64,000 bases of DNA from Oceanobacillus salinisoli. GTDB lineage: Bacteria; Bacillota; Bacilli; Bacillales; Amphibacillaceae. This document shows positions 26,321-33,466 of this stretch, in pieces; the first letter of the stretch is position 1; the number at the start of each line of letters is the position of its first letter. The notes under the pieces were generated by a model that saw nothing but the letters and a program-made list of their open reading frames with translations, was not told where the DNA came from and ran no database searches. The stretch covers positions 340,504 through 404,503 of the forward strand of contig NZ_WOFB01000001.1 of assembly GCF_009733865.1 (NCBI RefSeq). Direction: 5' to 3'. Position numbers and translations under genes: made by a program.

Positions 26321-27169
26321 CTATATGCGGGTGTTTAGCCATGTTATCATGCTGTCCAGTGCTTGCTGCTGGTGGGGAGCATGCCATGGATGGTGGTGTC
26401 CTTCAGAAAAGATGACATGGTCCTTCTCAGGAATCGTAACCGAATCTAAAAATTGTTTGATGGAATTTGGATGAATAATGGGATCCTCTTTGTCATAAAG
26501 GCATAACAAGGGTACCTGGAATTTAGATGCTTCCATTGTGGCATGTATCCCATTTTGAATCAGTTCTGTTAACCAGCGTGGTGTATATTGAGTCGTATGA
26601 AAAGGATCTTTGACAATATCTGAACCTGGCTCTGGTAAGTACGGCTTTAGATGACGGGCTTTTCGTAATATTTCGGCCCATTTAAATGGCTGAATCGTTA
26701 ATTCTGGATTAATTCGCGAAATGAAGTTCAAGGTTCTTTTTATTGCACTGGGAATTGGAAAGCGTAATCCTAATGCCGGTGAAGATAGGATAAATCCTTT
26801 TACTTGCTGTGGATATGTTTGCCCATATCGAATGGCTACCAACCCGCCCAAACTATGTCCAAATAAAAAGACAGGGATGGATGGATATCGTTTTGAAACA
26901 GTGTTAATAAGTACTTTTAAGTCATCCAAATAATCGCTAAAACGATTTATATGACCGCGGTGACCTTCAGATTGTCCAAATCCTCTTAAATCAGGAGCAA
27001 CCAGGGTGATATTATGGTCCATACAGCATTCACCAATATATTCATAACGGCCAGAATGTTCTCCAGCTCCATGGATTAATATAATTACTGCTCTAGGATT
27101 AGCAGGAAACCAAGCACGATAAAACAGGGTAAGATGATCGATGCTTTTAAAATGTCCGATGGTATCCAT
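26321..27169 (-). CDS. Alpha/beta hydrolase, monoacylglycerol lipase-like
   Basis: A 282-residue soluble hydrolase with the oxyanion segment LIHGAGEHSGRY (31-42), nucleophile elbow GHSLGG (104-109, Ser106), acid residue in LYDKEDPI near 225-232 and catalytic His in SEGHHHPWH near 255-263. This pattern matches bacterial monoacylglycerol lipases and lysophospholipases of the YtpA type. It ends exactly at a family A repeat. Substrate inferred from similarity only. Confidence 0.83.
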   Translation of the reverse strand: MDTIGHFKSIDHLTLFYRAWFPANPRAVIILIHGAGEHSGRYEYIGECCMDHNITLVAPDLRGFGQSEGHRGHINRFSDYLDDLKVLINTVSKRYPSIPVFLFGHSLGGLVAIRYGQTYPQQVKGFILSSPALGLRFPIPSAIKRTLNFISRINPELTIQPFKWAEILRKARHLKPYLPEPGSDIVKDPFHTTQYTPRWLTELIQNGIHATMEASKFQVPLLCLYDKEDPIIHPNSIKQFLDSVTIPEKDHVIFSEGHHHPWHAPHQQQALDSMITWLNTRI

Positions 27170-27287
27170 CTTGCCTTTACCTCCAGAAAATGTATGATGA
27201 TTTTAGATTAACCCATTATTTGAATTTTACACGGGCTTACAAAGGACCATTAATTGGAATGGATAGATACGAATAAAACAGCAAAAA

Positions 27288-27316
27288 GATAGCCAGGATA
27301 TGGTATCCGGCTATCT
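27288..27316 (-). terminator. Intrinsic terminator
   Basis: AGATAGCC/GGCTATCT arms with an inner GGATA/TATCC pairing; on the minus strand TTTTTGCTGTTTTA follows. It serves the gene at 27368. Confidence 0.75.
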
Positions 27317-27367
27317 TAAATGTAATCTTTTTCCACCAGGAGACGTCATTATAGGCCTTTTAGCTTT

Positions 27368-27664
27368 CTAGTCCAGACTCGTACTTCCTACATGCTGCTG
27401 AATCTGATAATTGGAAGGCATGTCTTGGGTTTGGGTCATATTAGCTTGTTGTTGCTGATTACTTTGGTTGTTATTCAACATGTTCTGGACCGGCTGTGTC
27501 ATTTGTTGAACATTTGGGTTATTTAATGTGTTTTGTACAGCATTGGAAACCTGTTGTGGTATCTTTTGAATCGTCCCGTTTTGAACGCCACGAGTAATAC
27601 CGTAAATAGCGGCACCAGCAGCACCAATGGTAAGCAGGGAAGTCATCATACCGCGGTTATTCAT
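27368..27664 (-). CDS. Gln/Asn-rich protein with N-terminal hydrophobic segment
   Basis: A 98-residue protein. Residues 5-25 are glycine-rich and hydrophobic (MMTSLLTIGAAGAAIYGITR), possibly a membrane helix; the rest is Gln/Asn-rich (QNMLNNNQSNQQQQANM). AGGATG-like ribosome site 6 bp before the ATG. The N-terminus recalls short Bacillus proteins of the DUF3918 kind, but I cannot confirm this. It lies among spore-type small genes. Confidence 0.5.
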   Translation of the reverse strand: MNNRGMMTSLLTIGAAGAAIYGITRGVQNGTIQKIPQQVSNAVQNTLNNPNVQQMTQPVQNMLNNNQSNQQQQANMTQTQDMPSNYQIQQHVGSTSLD

Positions 27665-27782
27665 GAAATCATCCTTTGTTAATTGGATTGGGCATTCGCT
27701 TCCAAGTAGAAGCAGTTTTAGTTTTTATAAATAATGAAGATCTATACGTTTCATTGTTTTCCATTTCTACGAGAGCAGCCAT

Positions 27783-28289
27783 CTAAACATCTGATTTCTG
27801 ATGAAGCGGTGGTGGTACTAACCAACCTTTTTCTTTGTTTAAACGCAGAAACTTTGCACCTAGTACAGCTTTTTGCATGTGGAATTGACCAAACATCGTT
27901 GCGATATCTTCACGAATACTTTGTCCAATCATTGTACTGCATGTAACTAATCCAGCAGCAATATCAGCAGAAATCTTAACGGAAATTTCCTGATCCATTG
28001 CCCGAGCCCCTGTTGGAATATCTTTTAAATTTACTTCGGCACGTTCCGGGGGTGTTGGAGGAAGACCCACTCCATTCTCCTTTAACAATGTTTCCACTTC
28101 CCTTATTTCCAGCTGACATTGACTAATTGCTTCGTCAATTAAGTTGATTAAATCCGCATCTCCTGCATGATTACGAAACGTTTGATAGCCTGCTACCATC
28201 CCTTTTGTCCCAGTTACAAATGACCAGGCACCAAAGACCTCTCCATAATGCATCGGCTCATCTTTTGGATTTCCACTTAAAATTCCCAT
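27783..28289 (-). CDS. DUF3231 family protein, paralogue 2
   Basis: A 168-residue homologue of the gene at 3058, sharing MGxLxxNPxxEPxHxGEV at the start, LPPxPPER mid-protein, IPTGAR, and IREDIATMFGQFHMQK near the end. The ATG at 28289 is chosen because AGGAGG lies 6 bp upstream; an ATG at 28313 would add eight residues. Four-helix coat-F-like fold expected; no assigned function. The two copies are 24 kb apart and clearly diverged. Confidence 0.75.
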   Translation of the reverse strand: MGILSGNPKDEPMHYGEVFGAWSFVTGTKGMVAGYQTFRNHAGDADLINLIDEAISQCQLEIREVETLLKENGVGLPPTPPERAEVNLKDIPTGARAMDQEISVKISADIAAGLVTCSTMIGQSIREDIATMFGQFHMQKAVLGAKFLRLNKEKGWLVPPPLHQKSDV

Positions 28290-28397
28290 TACAAACCTCC
28301 TAATTAAATTCATAAGGTATTCACCTTTCTTTCGCTTCGTATTTATATTCTCTTTAAGTTCCTGTTTTATGCATCATAGTTAATTTATTAATTAAAA

Positions 28398-28428
28398 AAG
28401 TGAAGCGTCTAGAAAAGACGCTTCACTT
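28398..28428 (-). terminator. Intrinsic terminator
   Basis: AAGTGAAGCGTCT and AGACGCTTCACTT form a perfect 13-bp stem with a 5-nt loop; the minus-strand side continues TTTTTAAT. It ends the two-gene unit 28822-28436. Confidence 0.85.
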
Positions 28429-28435
28429 TAGGTTT

Positions 28436-28603
28436 TTAGTTTCTTTCACTTGCATCGTATTCATCATAGACAAGTCTTGTAACTTGAGTGGTTTCTTTGT
28501 TTTCTTTATCTTCCTGTGTAGCATTTTTACCATATGAATCATCCAGGTCGATTCCTGGTGCTTGGGCTGTATCAGGTACCTGATTACTTTTCTTTTTATC
28601 CAT
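28436..28603 (-). CDS. Small hydrophilic protein (55 residues)
   Basis: An ORF reading MDKKKSNQVPDTAQAPGID at the start and LVYDEYDASERN at the end, charged throughout, with no membrane or catalytic motif. AGGAGG lies 8 bp before the ATG. It begins 12 bp after the stop of the 68-residue gene, so both are one operon, closed by a perfect terminator. No family recognised. Confidence 0.6.
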   Translation of the reverse strand: MDKKKSNQVPDTAQAPGIDLDDSYGKNATQEDKENKETTQVTRLVYDEYDASERN

Positions 28604-28615
28604 AAACTATTCCTC

Positions 28616-28822
28616 CTAATGGATAAGATAATTTTGTTCCATTAATGCGGTTGCAATTTGTTCTTCTGTGATAATTTGGTCATCAAATTCAATTTTTATT
28701 TCACCATCATCAGTATCGATTAACACTCTTTCCATGCCGTCATACTCATTCAAAAGTTTTTCAATTTGTTGAATCGTTTGATCAGTAGTTGCCTCTTGTA
28801 CAAAAAATGTTACTTCAGACAT
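28616..28822 (-). CDS. Small ferredoxin-like (HMA-like fold) protein without metal cysteines
   Basis: A 68-residue protein whose predicted beta-alpha-beta-beta-alpha-beta pattern (EVTFFVQEA, helix TTDQTIQQIEKLLNEYDG, ERVLIDTDDGEIKIEFDD, helix TEEQIATALMEQ) resembles heavy-metal-associated domains such as CopZ. The CxxC metal motif is absent, so copper binding is unlikely. AAAGGAGA lies 8 bp before the ATG. First gene of a two-gene operon with the 55-residue protein. Function unknown. Confidence 0.6.
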   Translation of the reverse strand: MSEVTFFVQEATTDQTIQQIEKLLNEYDGMERVLIDTDDGEIKIEFDDQIITEEQIATALMEQNYLIH

Positions 28823-28901
28823 AATAAGGTCTCCTTTTAATAGGATGTTCGATATTATTATGTCAAATTGTTAAGAAATCATGTTTAGAATATGAATAAT
28901 G

Positions 28902-28924
28902 TGATATAATAAGAACGAATGTTC
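28902..28924 (+). promoter_or_regulatory. Extended -10 promoter with candidate LexA (DinR) box
   Basis: TGATATAAT (28902-28910) is an extended -10. The sequence GAAC-GAAT-GTTC follows at 28913-28924, fitting the core of the Bacillus LexA consensus CGAACRNRYGTTYC except for its two outermost bases. It would overlap the transcription start of the WYL-like gene. Confidence 0.45.
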
Positions 28925-28938
28925 GTTTTGGGGGGGTT

Positions 28939-29154
28939 ATGAAAAACCTGTTGATTCGATCGATTAATCATAATGAAAAGTTTCGTATGATTTACCTTTC
29001 CAATACGAATCAAATATCTCAAAGAACGATTCGTGTCATACGAATGAATGAGGATAGTATATTGGCATATTGTTATGAAAAGCGAAAAGTTAGAATGTTT
29101 AATTTAAGGAATATTTTGGCTGTGGAATTAATGGGTAAGCGGTTTGGTACTTAA
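28939..29154 (+). CDS. Small WYL-like domain protein
   Basis: A 71-residue protein with the pattern KFRMIYLSNTNQISQRTIRVI, then SILAYCYEKRKVRMFNLRNILAVEL, which fits an isolated WYL-like beta-barrel of the kind common in Bacillus as stand-alone proteins. WYL domains usually sense ligands or nucleic acid in regulators; a free domain has no defined role. GGGGGG lies 3-7 bp before the ATG. A candidate LexA box in the promoter hints at DNA-damage control. Confidence 0.6.
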   Translation: MKNLLIRSINHNEKFRMIYLSNTNQISQRTIRVIRMNEDSILAYCYEKRKVRMFNLRNILAVELMGKRFGT

Positions 29155-29190
29155 CTCTTGCTGTTTTGTCCAATTGCATAAAAGCTGCAG

Positions 29191-29226
29191 ACGTACTCTT
29201 ATACTCCATTAGGAGGACGTTTTTTA
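29191..29226 (+). terminator. Terminator-like hairpin
   Basis: ACGT/ACGT outer and CTCC/GGAG inner pairing followed by TTTTTTAT, after the WYL-like gene. Confidence 0.5.
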
Positions 29227-29281
29227 TCTGAAATTCAAGGTGTGTTATGATTTCTGCAATAATAGTGGGGAGGGTGGGAGA

Positions 29282-29832
29282 ATGAATTTAATCATGATAT
29301 TTGGTCCACAGGCGGTTGGGAAAATGACAGTGGGTCAGGAATTGGAGAAAATAACCGGTTTAAAGCTGTTTCATAATCATATGACTATTGATCTGTTATC
29401 TTCGGATTTACTAAGGAAATGTGGAGATTATCCAGTCTGTTCCGGATGGAAGTGTTTAAAGCAGCTGCAAAATGTAATAAGAATGGATTAATTTTTACGT
29501 TCATATGGGCATTTGACGAGCAGGAAGACTGGGATTTTGTCGAAGAGGTAGAAAGGATAATTACATCATACGGGGGAAATATCTATATGGTGGAACTGGG
29601 GGCGGATGTTAATGAAAGGCTGCAGCGAAATAAAACCTCGAATCGGTTAGAAAAGAAACCATCAAAAAGAAACATTGAAGCATCGGAGAATGAATTGCTT
29701 GCAACCATGAAGAAACACAGACTGAATTCAAAAAACGATGAAATAGCACGGGAAAATTACATAAAAATGAACAATACTGATCTAGGTTCAGAAGATGTTG
29801 CCAGGGTGATTAATGAAAAATTTCTATTGTAG
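29282..29832 (+). pseudogene. Frameshifted P-loop kinase/ATPase gene
   Basis: The first frame encodes MNLIMIFGPQAVGKMTVGQE and then NHMTIDLLSSDLL, a shikimate-kinase-like P-loop (GPQAVGKMT) seen in small Bacillus AAA/kinase proteins. The continuation LFRMEVFKAAAKCNKNGLIF, then FIWAFDEQEDWDFVEEVERI and a C-terminal lid RNKTSNRLEKKP, is in a different frame. The change of frame falls near 29410-29425 (CTAAGGAAATGTGG). The two parts together give a normal-length protein of about 183 residues, so a single-base indel has disrupted it. Sequencing error or programmed shifting cannot be excluded. Confidence 0.7.
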
Positions 29833-30113
29833 GATGAGCATGATCTTTCCACGTTAGAAAGGGGGAGAGTTCTGATACACAAACTGCTCCCCCATTCACG
29901 AAAAAGACGAGCAAATTCCTGTTTTTTTTACCCACGTCATTAACTCGCTGTAAGATCCTTATCGAGGAGGGTTCTTGATACTTCAAGAATGATAAGTGGG
30001 GAACGGGCAGCCAGTAAACTCCTAATTCTGTTCATCCAGTAATCAGTGGGGGATGAAAAAAACTGATTGAGGATTCACGTTATCAAATGCTGGAATGGTG
30101 CTTATAATAAATC
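29833..30113. other. Intergenic region with hairpin and family C repeat
   Basis: GGGGGAG/CTCCCCC arms (29864-29893) form a hairpin without a close T-run; a family C repeat follows at 29930-30083. No ORF seen. Confidence 0.55.
29930..30083 (+). repeat. Family C repeat, copy 3
   Basis: CACGTCATTAACTCGCTGTAA at the left end (one residue variants of other copies), AATGATAAGTGGGG in the middle, AATCAGTGGGGG and CTGATTGAGGATTCACG at the right. It shares the full order of blocks with the copy at 903. Confidence 0.7.
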
Positions 30114-30142
30114 TTGACTTTTTGTCGGATTGTCTGTAATAT
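30114..30142 (+). promoter_or_regulatory. Sigma-A promoter of pyrP
   Basis: TTGACT, 17-bp spacer, TAATAT. It lies about 25 bp before the PyrR-binding stem. Confidence 0.75.
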
Positions 30143-30164
30143 AAAAACAAATAATAGTGAACCT

Positions 30165-30295
30165 TTAAATCAGTCCTGTGAGGCTGGTAAGGTTGTGCGG
30201 ATGAACCTGTACTTTAATAGCAAAATAGGGATATGCCCTTTTTTGCTGCGTACAAACGTGCACCTTGCCAGGACGCCAGGCAAGGTGCTTTTTTT
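30165..30295 (+). promoter_or_regulatory. PyrR-binding attenuator leader of pyrP
   Basis: The leader contains the PyrR-binding core CAGTCCTGTGAGGCTGGTAA at 30171-30190 (family consensus AGUCCNGAGAGGCU), with ACCTTT/AAGGTT closing arms. A strong terminator GCACCTTGCC/GGCAAGGTGC plus seven T closes it. High UMP/UTP lets PyrR bind, favouring termination. Confidence 0.85.
30260..30295 (+). terminator. PyrR-controlled attenuator terminator
   Basis: A perfect 10-bp GC-rich stem with a 9-nt loop followed by TTTTTTTA; it forms the off state of the pyrP leader. Confidence 0.88.
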
Positions 30296-30299
30296 ATTA

Positions 30300-30390
30300 C
30301 ATTAGGAAAGTATGTATTAAATTTTAGCTGAGAGGTGTGTATGACAGCTAAAATTTTAAACGTCTAAAGACGGGAAAATGCGAGTTTTTC
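30300..30390 (+). repeat. Family D repeat, copy 3, between attenuator and pyrP
   Basis: CATTAGGAAAGTATGTATTA then AAATTTTAGCT and, 17 bp later, the exact complement AGCTAAAATTT, ending TGCGAGTTTTTC. It separates the attenuator from the pyrP ribosome site. Confidence 0.75.
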
Positions 30391-30424
30391 GGAATACCAA
30401 TTTCTTATAGAGGAGAGAAAAATT

Positions 30425-31684
30425 ATGTCACAGCGTGAAATCCAAGTTGATGAACGTTTACCAATTTTGCAAAGTTTACCATTAAGCTTCCAGCACTTAT
30501 TCGCGATGTTTGGTTCAACAGTATTGGTGCCAATTTTATTCGGAGTGGACCCAGCAACAATCCTTTTGATGAACGGAATTGGTACCATTCTATATATTTT
30601 TATTACGAGGGGAAAAATTCCTGCCTATTTAGGGTCCAGTTTTGCATTTATCTCTCCAGTTACGGCCGTACTAACAACTGGTGGCGGCTATGGAGCAGCA
30701 TTGGGCGGATTCTTTGTCGTTGGTCTTGTGCTAGTACTTGTAGGGTTGCTGGTTAAGATAGTAGGAACTTCATGGATAGATGTCATATTCCCGCCAGCAG
30801 CAATGGGCGCAATTGTTGCAGTAATCGGATTGGAACTTGTTCCAACCGCTGCAGAGATGGCAGGATTACTGCGGCCGGCTGATGTAGCAGTGGATACGAC
30901 AGCGATTACAGTAGCATTATTAACACTTGGTTCAACGATTATTTATTGGGTAACGATGAGAGGATTCTTAAAAATCATCCCAATTCTTTTGGGGATTGTG
31001 ACAGGTTATATTATTGCAACGATATTTGGAATTGTAGATTACTCCGTAGTAAGTGAAGCAGCATGGATTCAAATGCCAACCTTCTACGCAATAGAGTTCA
31101 ACTGGTCTGATATTTTGATTATTCTACCAGCCGCATTAGTATTAATACCAGAACATATTGGTCACTTGGTTGTCACTGGAGGTATTGTTAAAAAAGACTT
31201 GGTGAAAGACCCAGGTTTGGATCGTTCGTTATTCGGTAATGGTATTTCTACGATGATATCCAGTTTCTTTGGTTCTACTCCAAATACAACTTATGGGGAA
31301 AACATTGGAGTATTAGCAATTACCCGGGTTTACTCGACTTGGATCATTGGTGGAGCAGCACTTATTGCCGTTGTACTATCATTCTGCGGTAAATTAGCAG
31401 CCTTAATTCAGTCGATACCAACACCAGTTATGGGGGGGATCTCCCTGCTTCTATTTGGTATCATCGCTGTGAGTGGTTTGCGTATGCTGGTTGAACAAAA
31501 AGTCGATTATAATAAATCACAAAACTTAATCCTAACATGTATCGTACTTGCAATTGGAGTAAGTGGAGCTTCCTTAACCATTGGCGAAGTGGCATTATCC
31601 GGAATGGGCCTTGCAACCATTGTTGCCATTGTCCTAAGCCTATTCTTTAAACTTCTGGACATCCTAAAACTATCCAACGAATAA
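30425..31684 (+). CDS. pyrP: Uracil permease (NCS2 family)
   Basis: A 419-residue uracil/xanthine permease with about 14 membrane segments. Family motifs are QHLFAMFGSTVLVP (23-36), AYLGSSFAFI near 66-75, PEHIGHL near 241-247 and the NCS2 signature-like SSFFGSTPNTTYGENIGV near 277-294, all closest to UraA/PyrP. It imports uracil with protons. AGGAGAG lies 7 bp before the ATG. Control by PyrR attenuation in the leader confirms the pyrimidine role. It is separate from the pyr biosynthetic operon here, and its stop is flush with a family A repeat. Confidence 0.93.
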   Translation: MSQREIQVDERLPILQSLPLSFQHLFAMFGSTVLVPILFGVDPATILLMNGIGTILYIFITRGKIPAYLGSSFAFISPVTAVLTTGGGYGAALGGFFVVGLVLVLVGLLVKIVGTSWIDVIFPPAAMGAIVAVIGLELVPTAAEMAGLLRPADVAVDTTAITVALLTLGSTIIYWVTMRGFLKIIPILLGIVTGYIIATIFGIVDYSVVSEAAWIQMPTFYAIEFNWSDILIILPAALVLIPEHIGHLVVTGGIVKKDLVKDPGLDRSLFGNGISTMISSFFGSTPNTTYGENIGVLAITRVYSTWIIGGAALIAVVLSFCGKLAALIQSIPTPVMGGISLLLFGIIAVSGLRMLVEQKVDYNKSQNLILTCIVLAIGVSGASLTIGEVALSGMGLATIVAIVLSLFFKLLDILKLSNE

Positions 31685-31714
31685 GGTGCCTGTTACTTCT
31701 CGAATTTTGTCGAA
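31685..31714 (-). repeat. Family A repeat, copy 5
   Basis: GGTGCCTGTTACTTCTCG then AATTTTGTCGAA, beginning at the base after the pyrP stop codon. Two substitutions against the common form. Confidence 0.82.
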
Positions 31715-31746
31715 AGCTCTGCGTTTTTTTACTGCAGAGCTTATTC
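31712..31746 (+). terminator. Terminator after pyrP
   Basis: AAGCTCTGC/GCAGAGCTT arms around a T-rich loop, followed by ATTCTA. The stem begins on the end of the family A repeat. Confidence 0.6.
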
Positions 31747-31830
31747 TATGATTTAGATTTGCTTTGTAGATTTTGATATGATAAAGGAAAAGCGACGAAG
31801 AAAATGTGAAAGTACATAGGAGTGACGAAA

Positions 31831-32412
31831 TTGTACAAAACACACAAAGCAAAAATTGTTGTAATCGGCAGTTTATATATGGATATTGTTGTAGAAACAG
31901 ACCGAATTCCCTTAATAGGAGAAACACTTCGTAAAAAAGTCATCCTAAATCCTGCACCAGCTTTGGATATACCGAAAGATATTTTTAACTATATCGATTA
32001 TATGACGCCAAATCAAACCGAGCTTGCTTATTACACTGGCATAGATGATGTAGGTGAAAAGATTGAAACTGCTATTCTGAAAATGACCAATTTAGGTGTT
32101 TCACATGTAATTACTACACTTGGCTCTGATGGATCTGTTTATTTAAAAGAAGGTAAAAAAGTAACCTACCAAAAGGGTTACACAGTCCCAGTAGTTGACA
32201 CAACTGGTGCAGGAGACTGTTATAATGCAGCATTAGCAGTATAAATAGCCAGTGGCGAAGACTTGGATAATGCCATTGATTATGCTTCAAAGGCATCTGC
32301 ACTCGCTGTTACAAAATTCGGTGCACAAGCAGGTATGCCAACGAAAAAAGAAGAGAAGAGTTTCACTCAAAAAATTATAGAGAAATGTAATACAACCTCC
32401 CATTTAATTTGA
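31831..32412 (+). pseudogene. rbsK: Ribokinase remnant (internal deletion plus nonsense codon)
   Basis: The N-terminal 30 residues (IVVIGSLYMDIVVETDRIP) match the ribokinase start. They then jump to the C-terminal half KVILNPAPALDIPKDIF, missing the roughly 135-residue middle that includes the GGKGANQA substrate region. The ATP/anion motif DTTGAGDCYNAALAV is present but followed by a TAA at 32242-32244, after which the frame continues as IASGEDLDNAIDYASKASAL to 32412. The deletion is in frame. AGGAG lies 8 bp before the TTG start. No ribose transporter remains nearby. Confidence 0.85.
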
Positions 32413-32466
32413 TATTTCTCCTCTCCTAAGTAAGTGAATACTCTAAATAAATTTCAATTCGTTCAG

Positions 32467-32508
32467 AAAGCGTAAGTTTCACCAATTGGTGTAACTTACG
32501 CTTTTTTT
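32467..32508 (+). terminator. Intrinsic terminator after rbsK remnant
   Basis: AAGCGTAAGTT and AACTTACGCTT with an inner CACC/GGTG pairing, followed by TTTTTT. Confidence 0.85.
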
Positions 32509-32535
32509 AATTTTTTTGGAGATTCTAGGATCTTA

Positions 32536-32564
32536 GTGCCTGTCACCTCCCGAAATTTGTCGAA
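32536..32564 (-). repeat. Family A repeat, copy 6
   Basis: GTGCCTGTCACCTCCCG then AAATTTGTCGAA, 28 bp after the rbsK terminator. Confidence 0.85.
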
Positions 32565-32679
32565 GGATACTGTTATTTAAAATAGATGCCAACCTAATTT
32601 CTTTTGTTATATTTATCCCTTACAAAAGTGAATGTGCATACATACGATGCCATAAGGCGGATGATTTGGAGGTGAAAAA

Positions 32680-32943
32680 ATGTCTAGACATTATTATGAT
32701 CTATGTTGTCGTTATAAAGGAAGGGCAGTAGAAATTGTTACTAGGGATGGAAGAAGGCATCGGGGTATTATTAAACATGTCGATTCTGGAAGAGTGTATA
32801 TCCAATCTATTGGAGGTAGAGGTTTAGGCGGGTTTGGTTACGGCTTTTATGGACCAGGGTTTGGCTTCGTTCCTGGATTTGGTTTTGGAATTGCCTTGGG
32901 CGCAATAACCTCCTTAGCCTTACTTCCATGGTTCTGGATATAA
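32680..32943 (+). CDS. Small protein with LSm-like N-terminus and Gly/Phe-rich tail
   Basis: An 87-residue protein. Residues 10-45 (YKGRAVEIVTRDGRRHRGII, then HVDSGRVYIQ) have the strand pattern and charged loop of small Sm-like barrels found in Bacillus spore-associated proteins. Residues 46-87 are Gly/Phe-rich (GYGFYGPGFGFVPGFGFGIA) and partly hydrophobic. GGAGGTG lies 6 bp before the ATG and a hairpin terminator follows. A coat or spore-surface role is likely but unproven. Confidence 0.6.
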   Translation: MSRHYYDLCCRYKGRAVEIVTRDGRRHRGIIKHVDSGRVYIQSIGGRGLGGFGYGFYGPGFGFVPGFGFGIALGAITSLALLPWFWI

Positions 32944-32952
32944 AGGGGTGTG

Positions 32953-32982
32953 AAATCGGCAGAATAGCCGATTTCTTTTTAT
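32953..32982 (+). terminator. Intrinsic terminator
   Basis: GAAATCGGC/GCCGATTTC arms with a 6-nt loop, followed by TTTTTAT. Confidence 0.85.
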
Positions 32983-33092
32983 GCAGCTAATTTAGGTGAT
33001 ATTGTAAATAATGCAAATCAAATGATAAAACGTGATAAACATCTTTTCAAAAAAAGTTCCTATTGAATATTTTAAGATAAAGGAGGGATTAT

Positions 33093-33365
33093 ATGTTTCC
33101 AACAGGCAGACCTAGGGGACCAGCAAGACCAACGAGGCCAATGCATCAGACGCCACCACGGCCACCGCGTGATCCTTTTATGTTTGGTGGTCCAGGGAGA
33201 CCAGTACAAGGGCAGCAACAGAATTCCGGTATTCAAAATGTACTATCCATGTTTCAGTCACCAGACGGAAATCTGGATTTTGAAAAAGTAATTGGAACGG
33301 CCCAGCAAATTAATGGGATTTATAAGCAAGTAAGTCCAATGATCTCCAGATTTATTAATCGATAA
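33093..33365 (+). CDS. YppG-like spore coat protein
   Basis: A 90-residue protein with an Arg/Pro-rich first half (FPTGRPRGPARPTRP, PPRPPRDPF) and a conserved C-terminal half (IQNVLSMFQSPDGNLDFEKV, then QQINGIYKQVSPMISRF), the layout of B. subtilis YppG, a known spore coat-associated protein. AGGAGGG lies 7 bp before the ATG. Standing between another coat-like gene and a methyltransferase. Confidence 0.7.
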   Translation: MFPTGRPRGPARPTRPMHQTPPRPPRDPFMFGGPGRPVQGQQQNSGIQNVLSMFQSPDGNLDFEKVIGTAQQINGIYKQVSPMISRFINR

Positions 33366-33466
33366 TATAATCCAGCACCTCAGGAAGAGTACCATTTTAA
33401 GGTGGAAACAAAATAGACTAATTTCATATGATAGTATATTCAATTTAAAGTAAGGTGGGATAAAAA

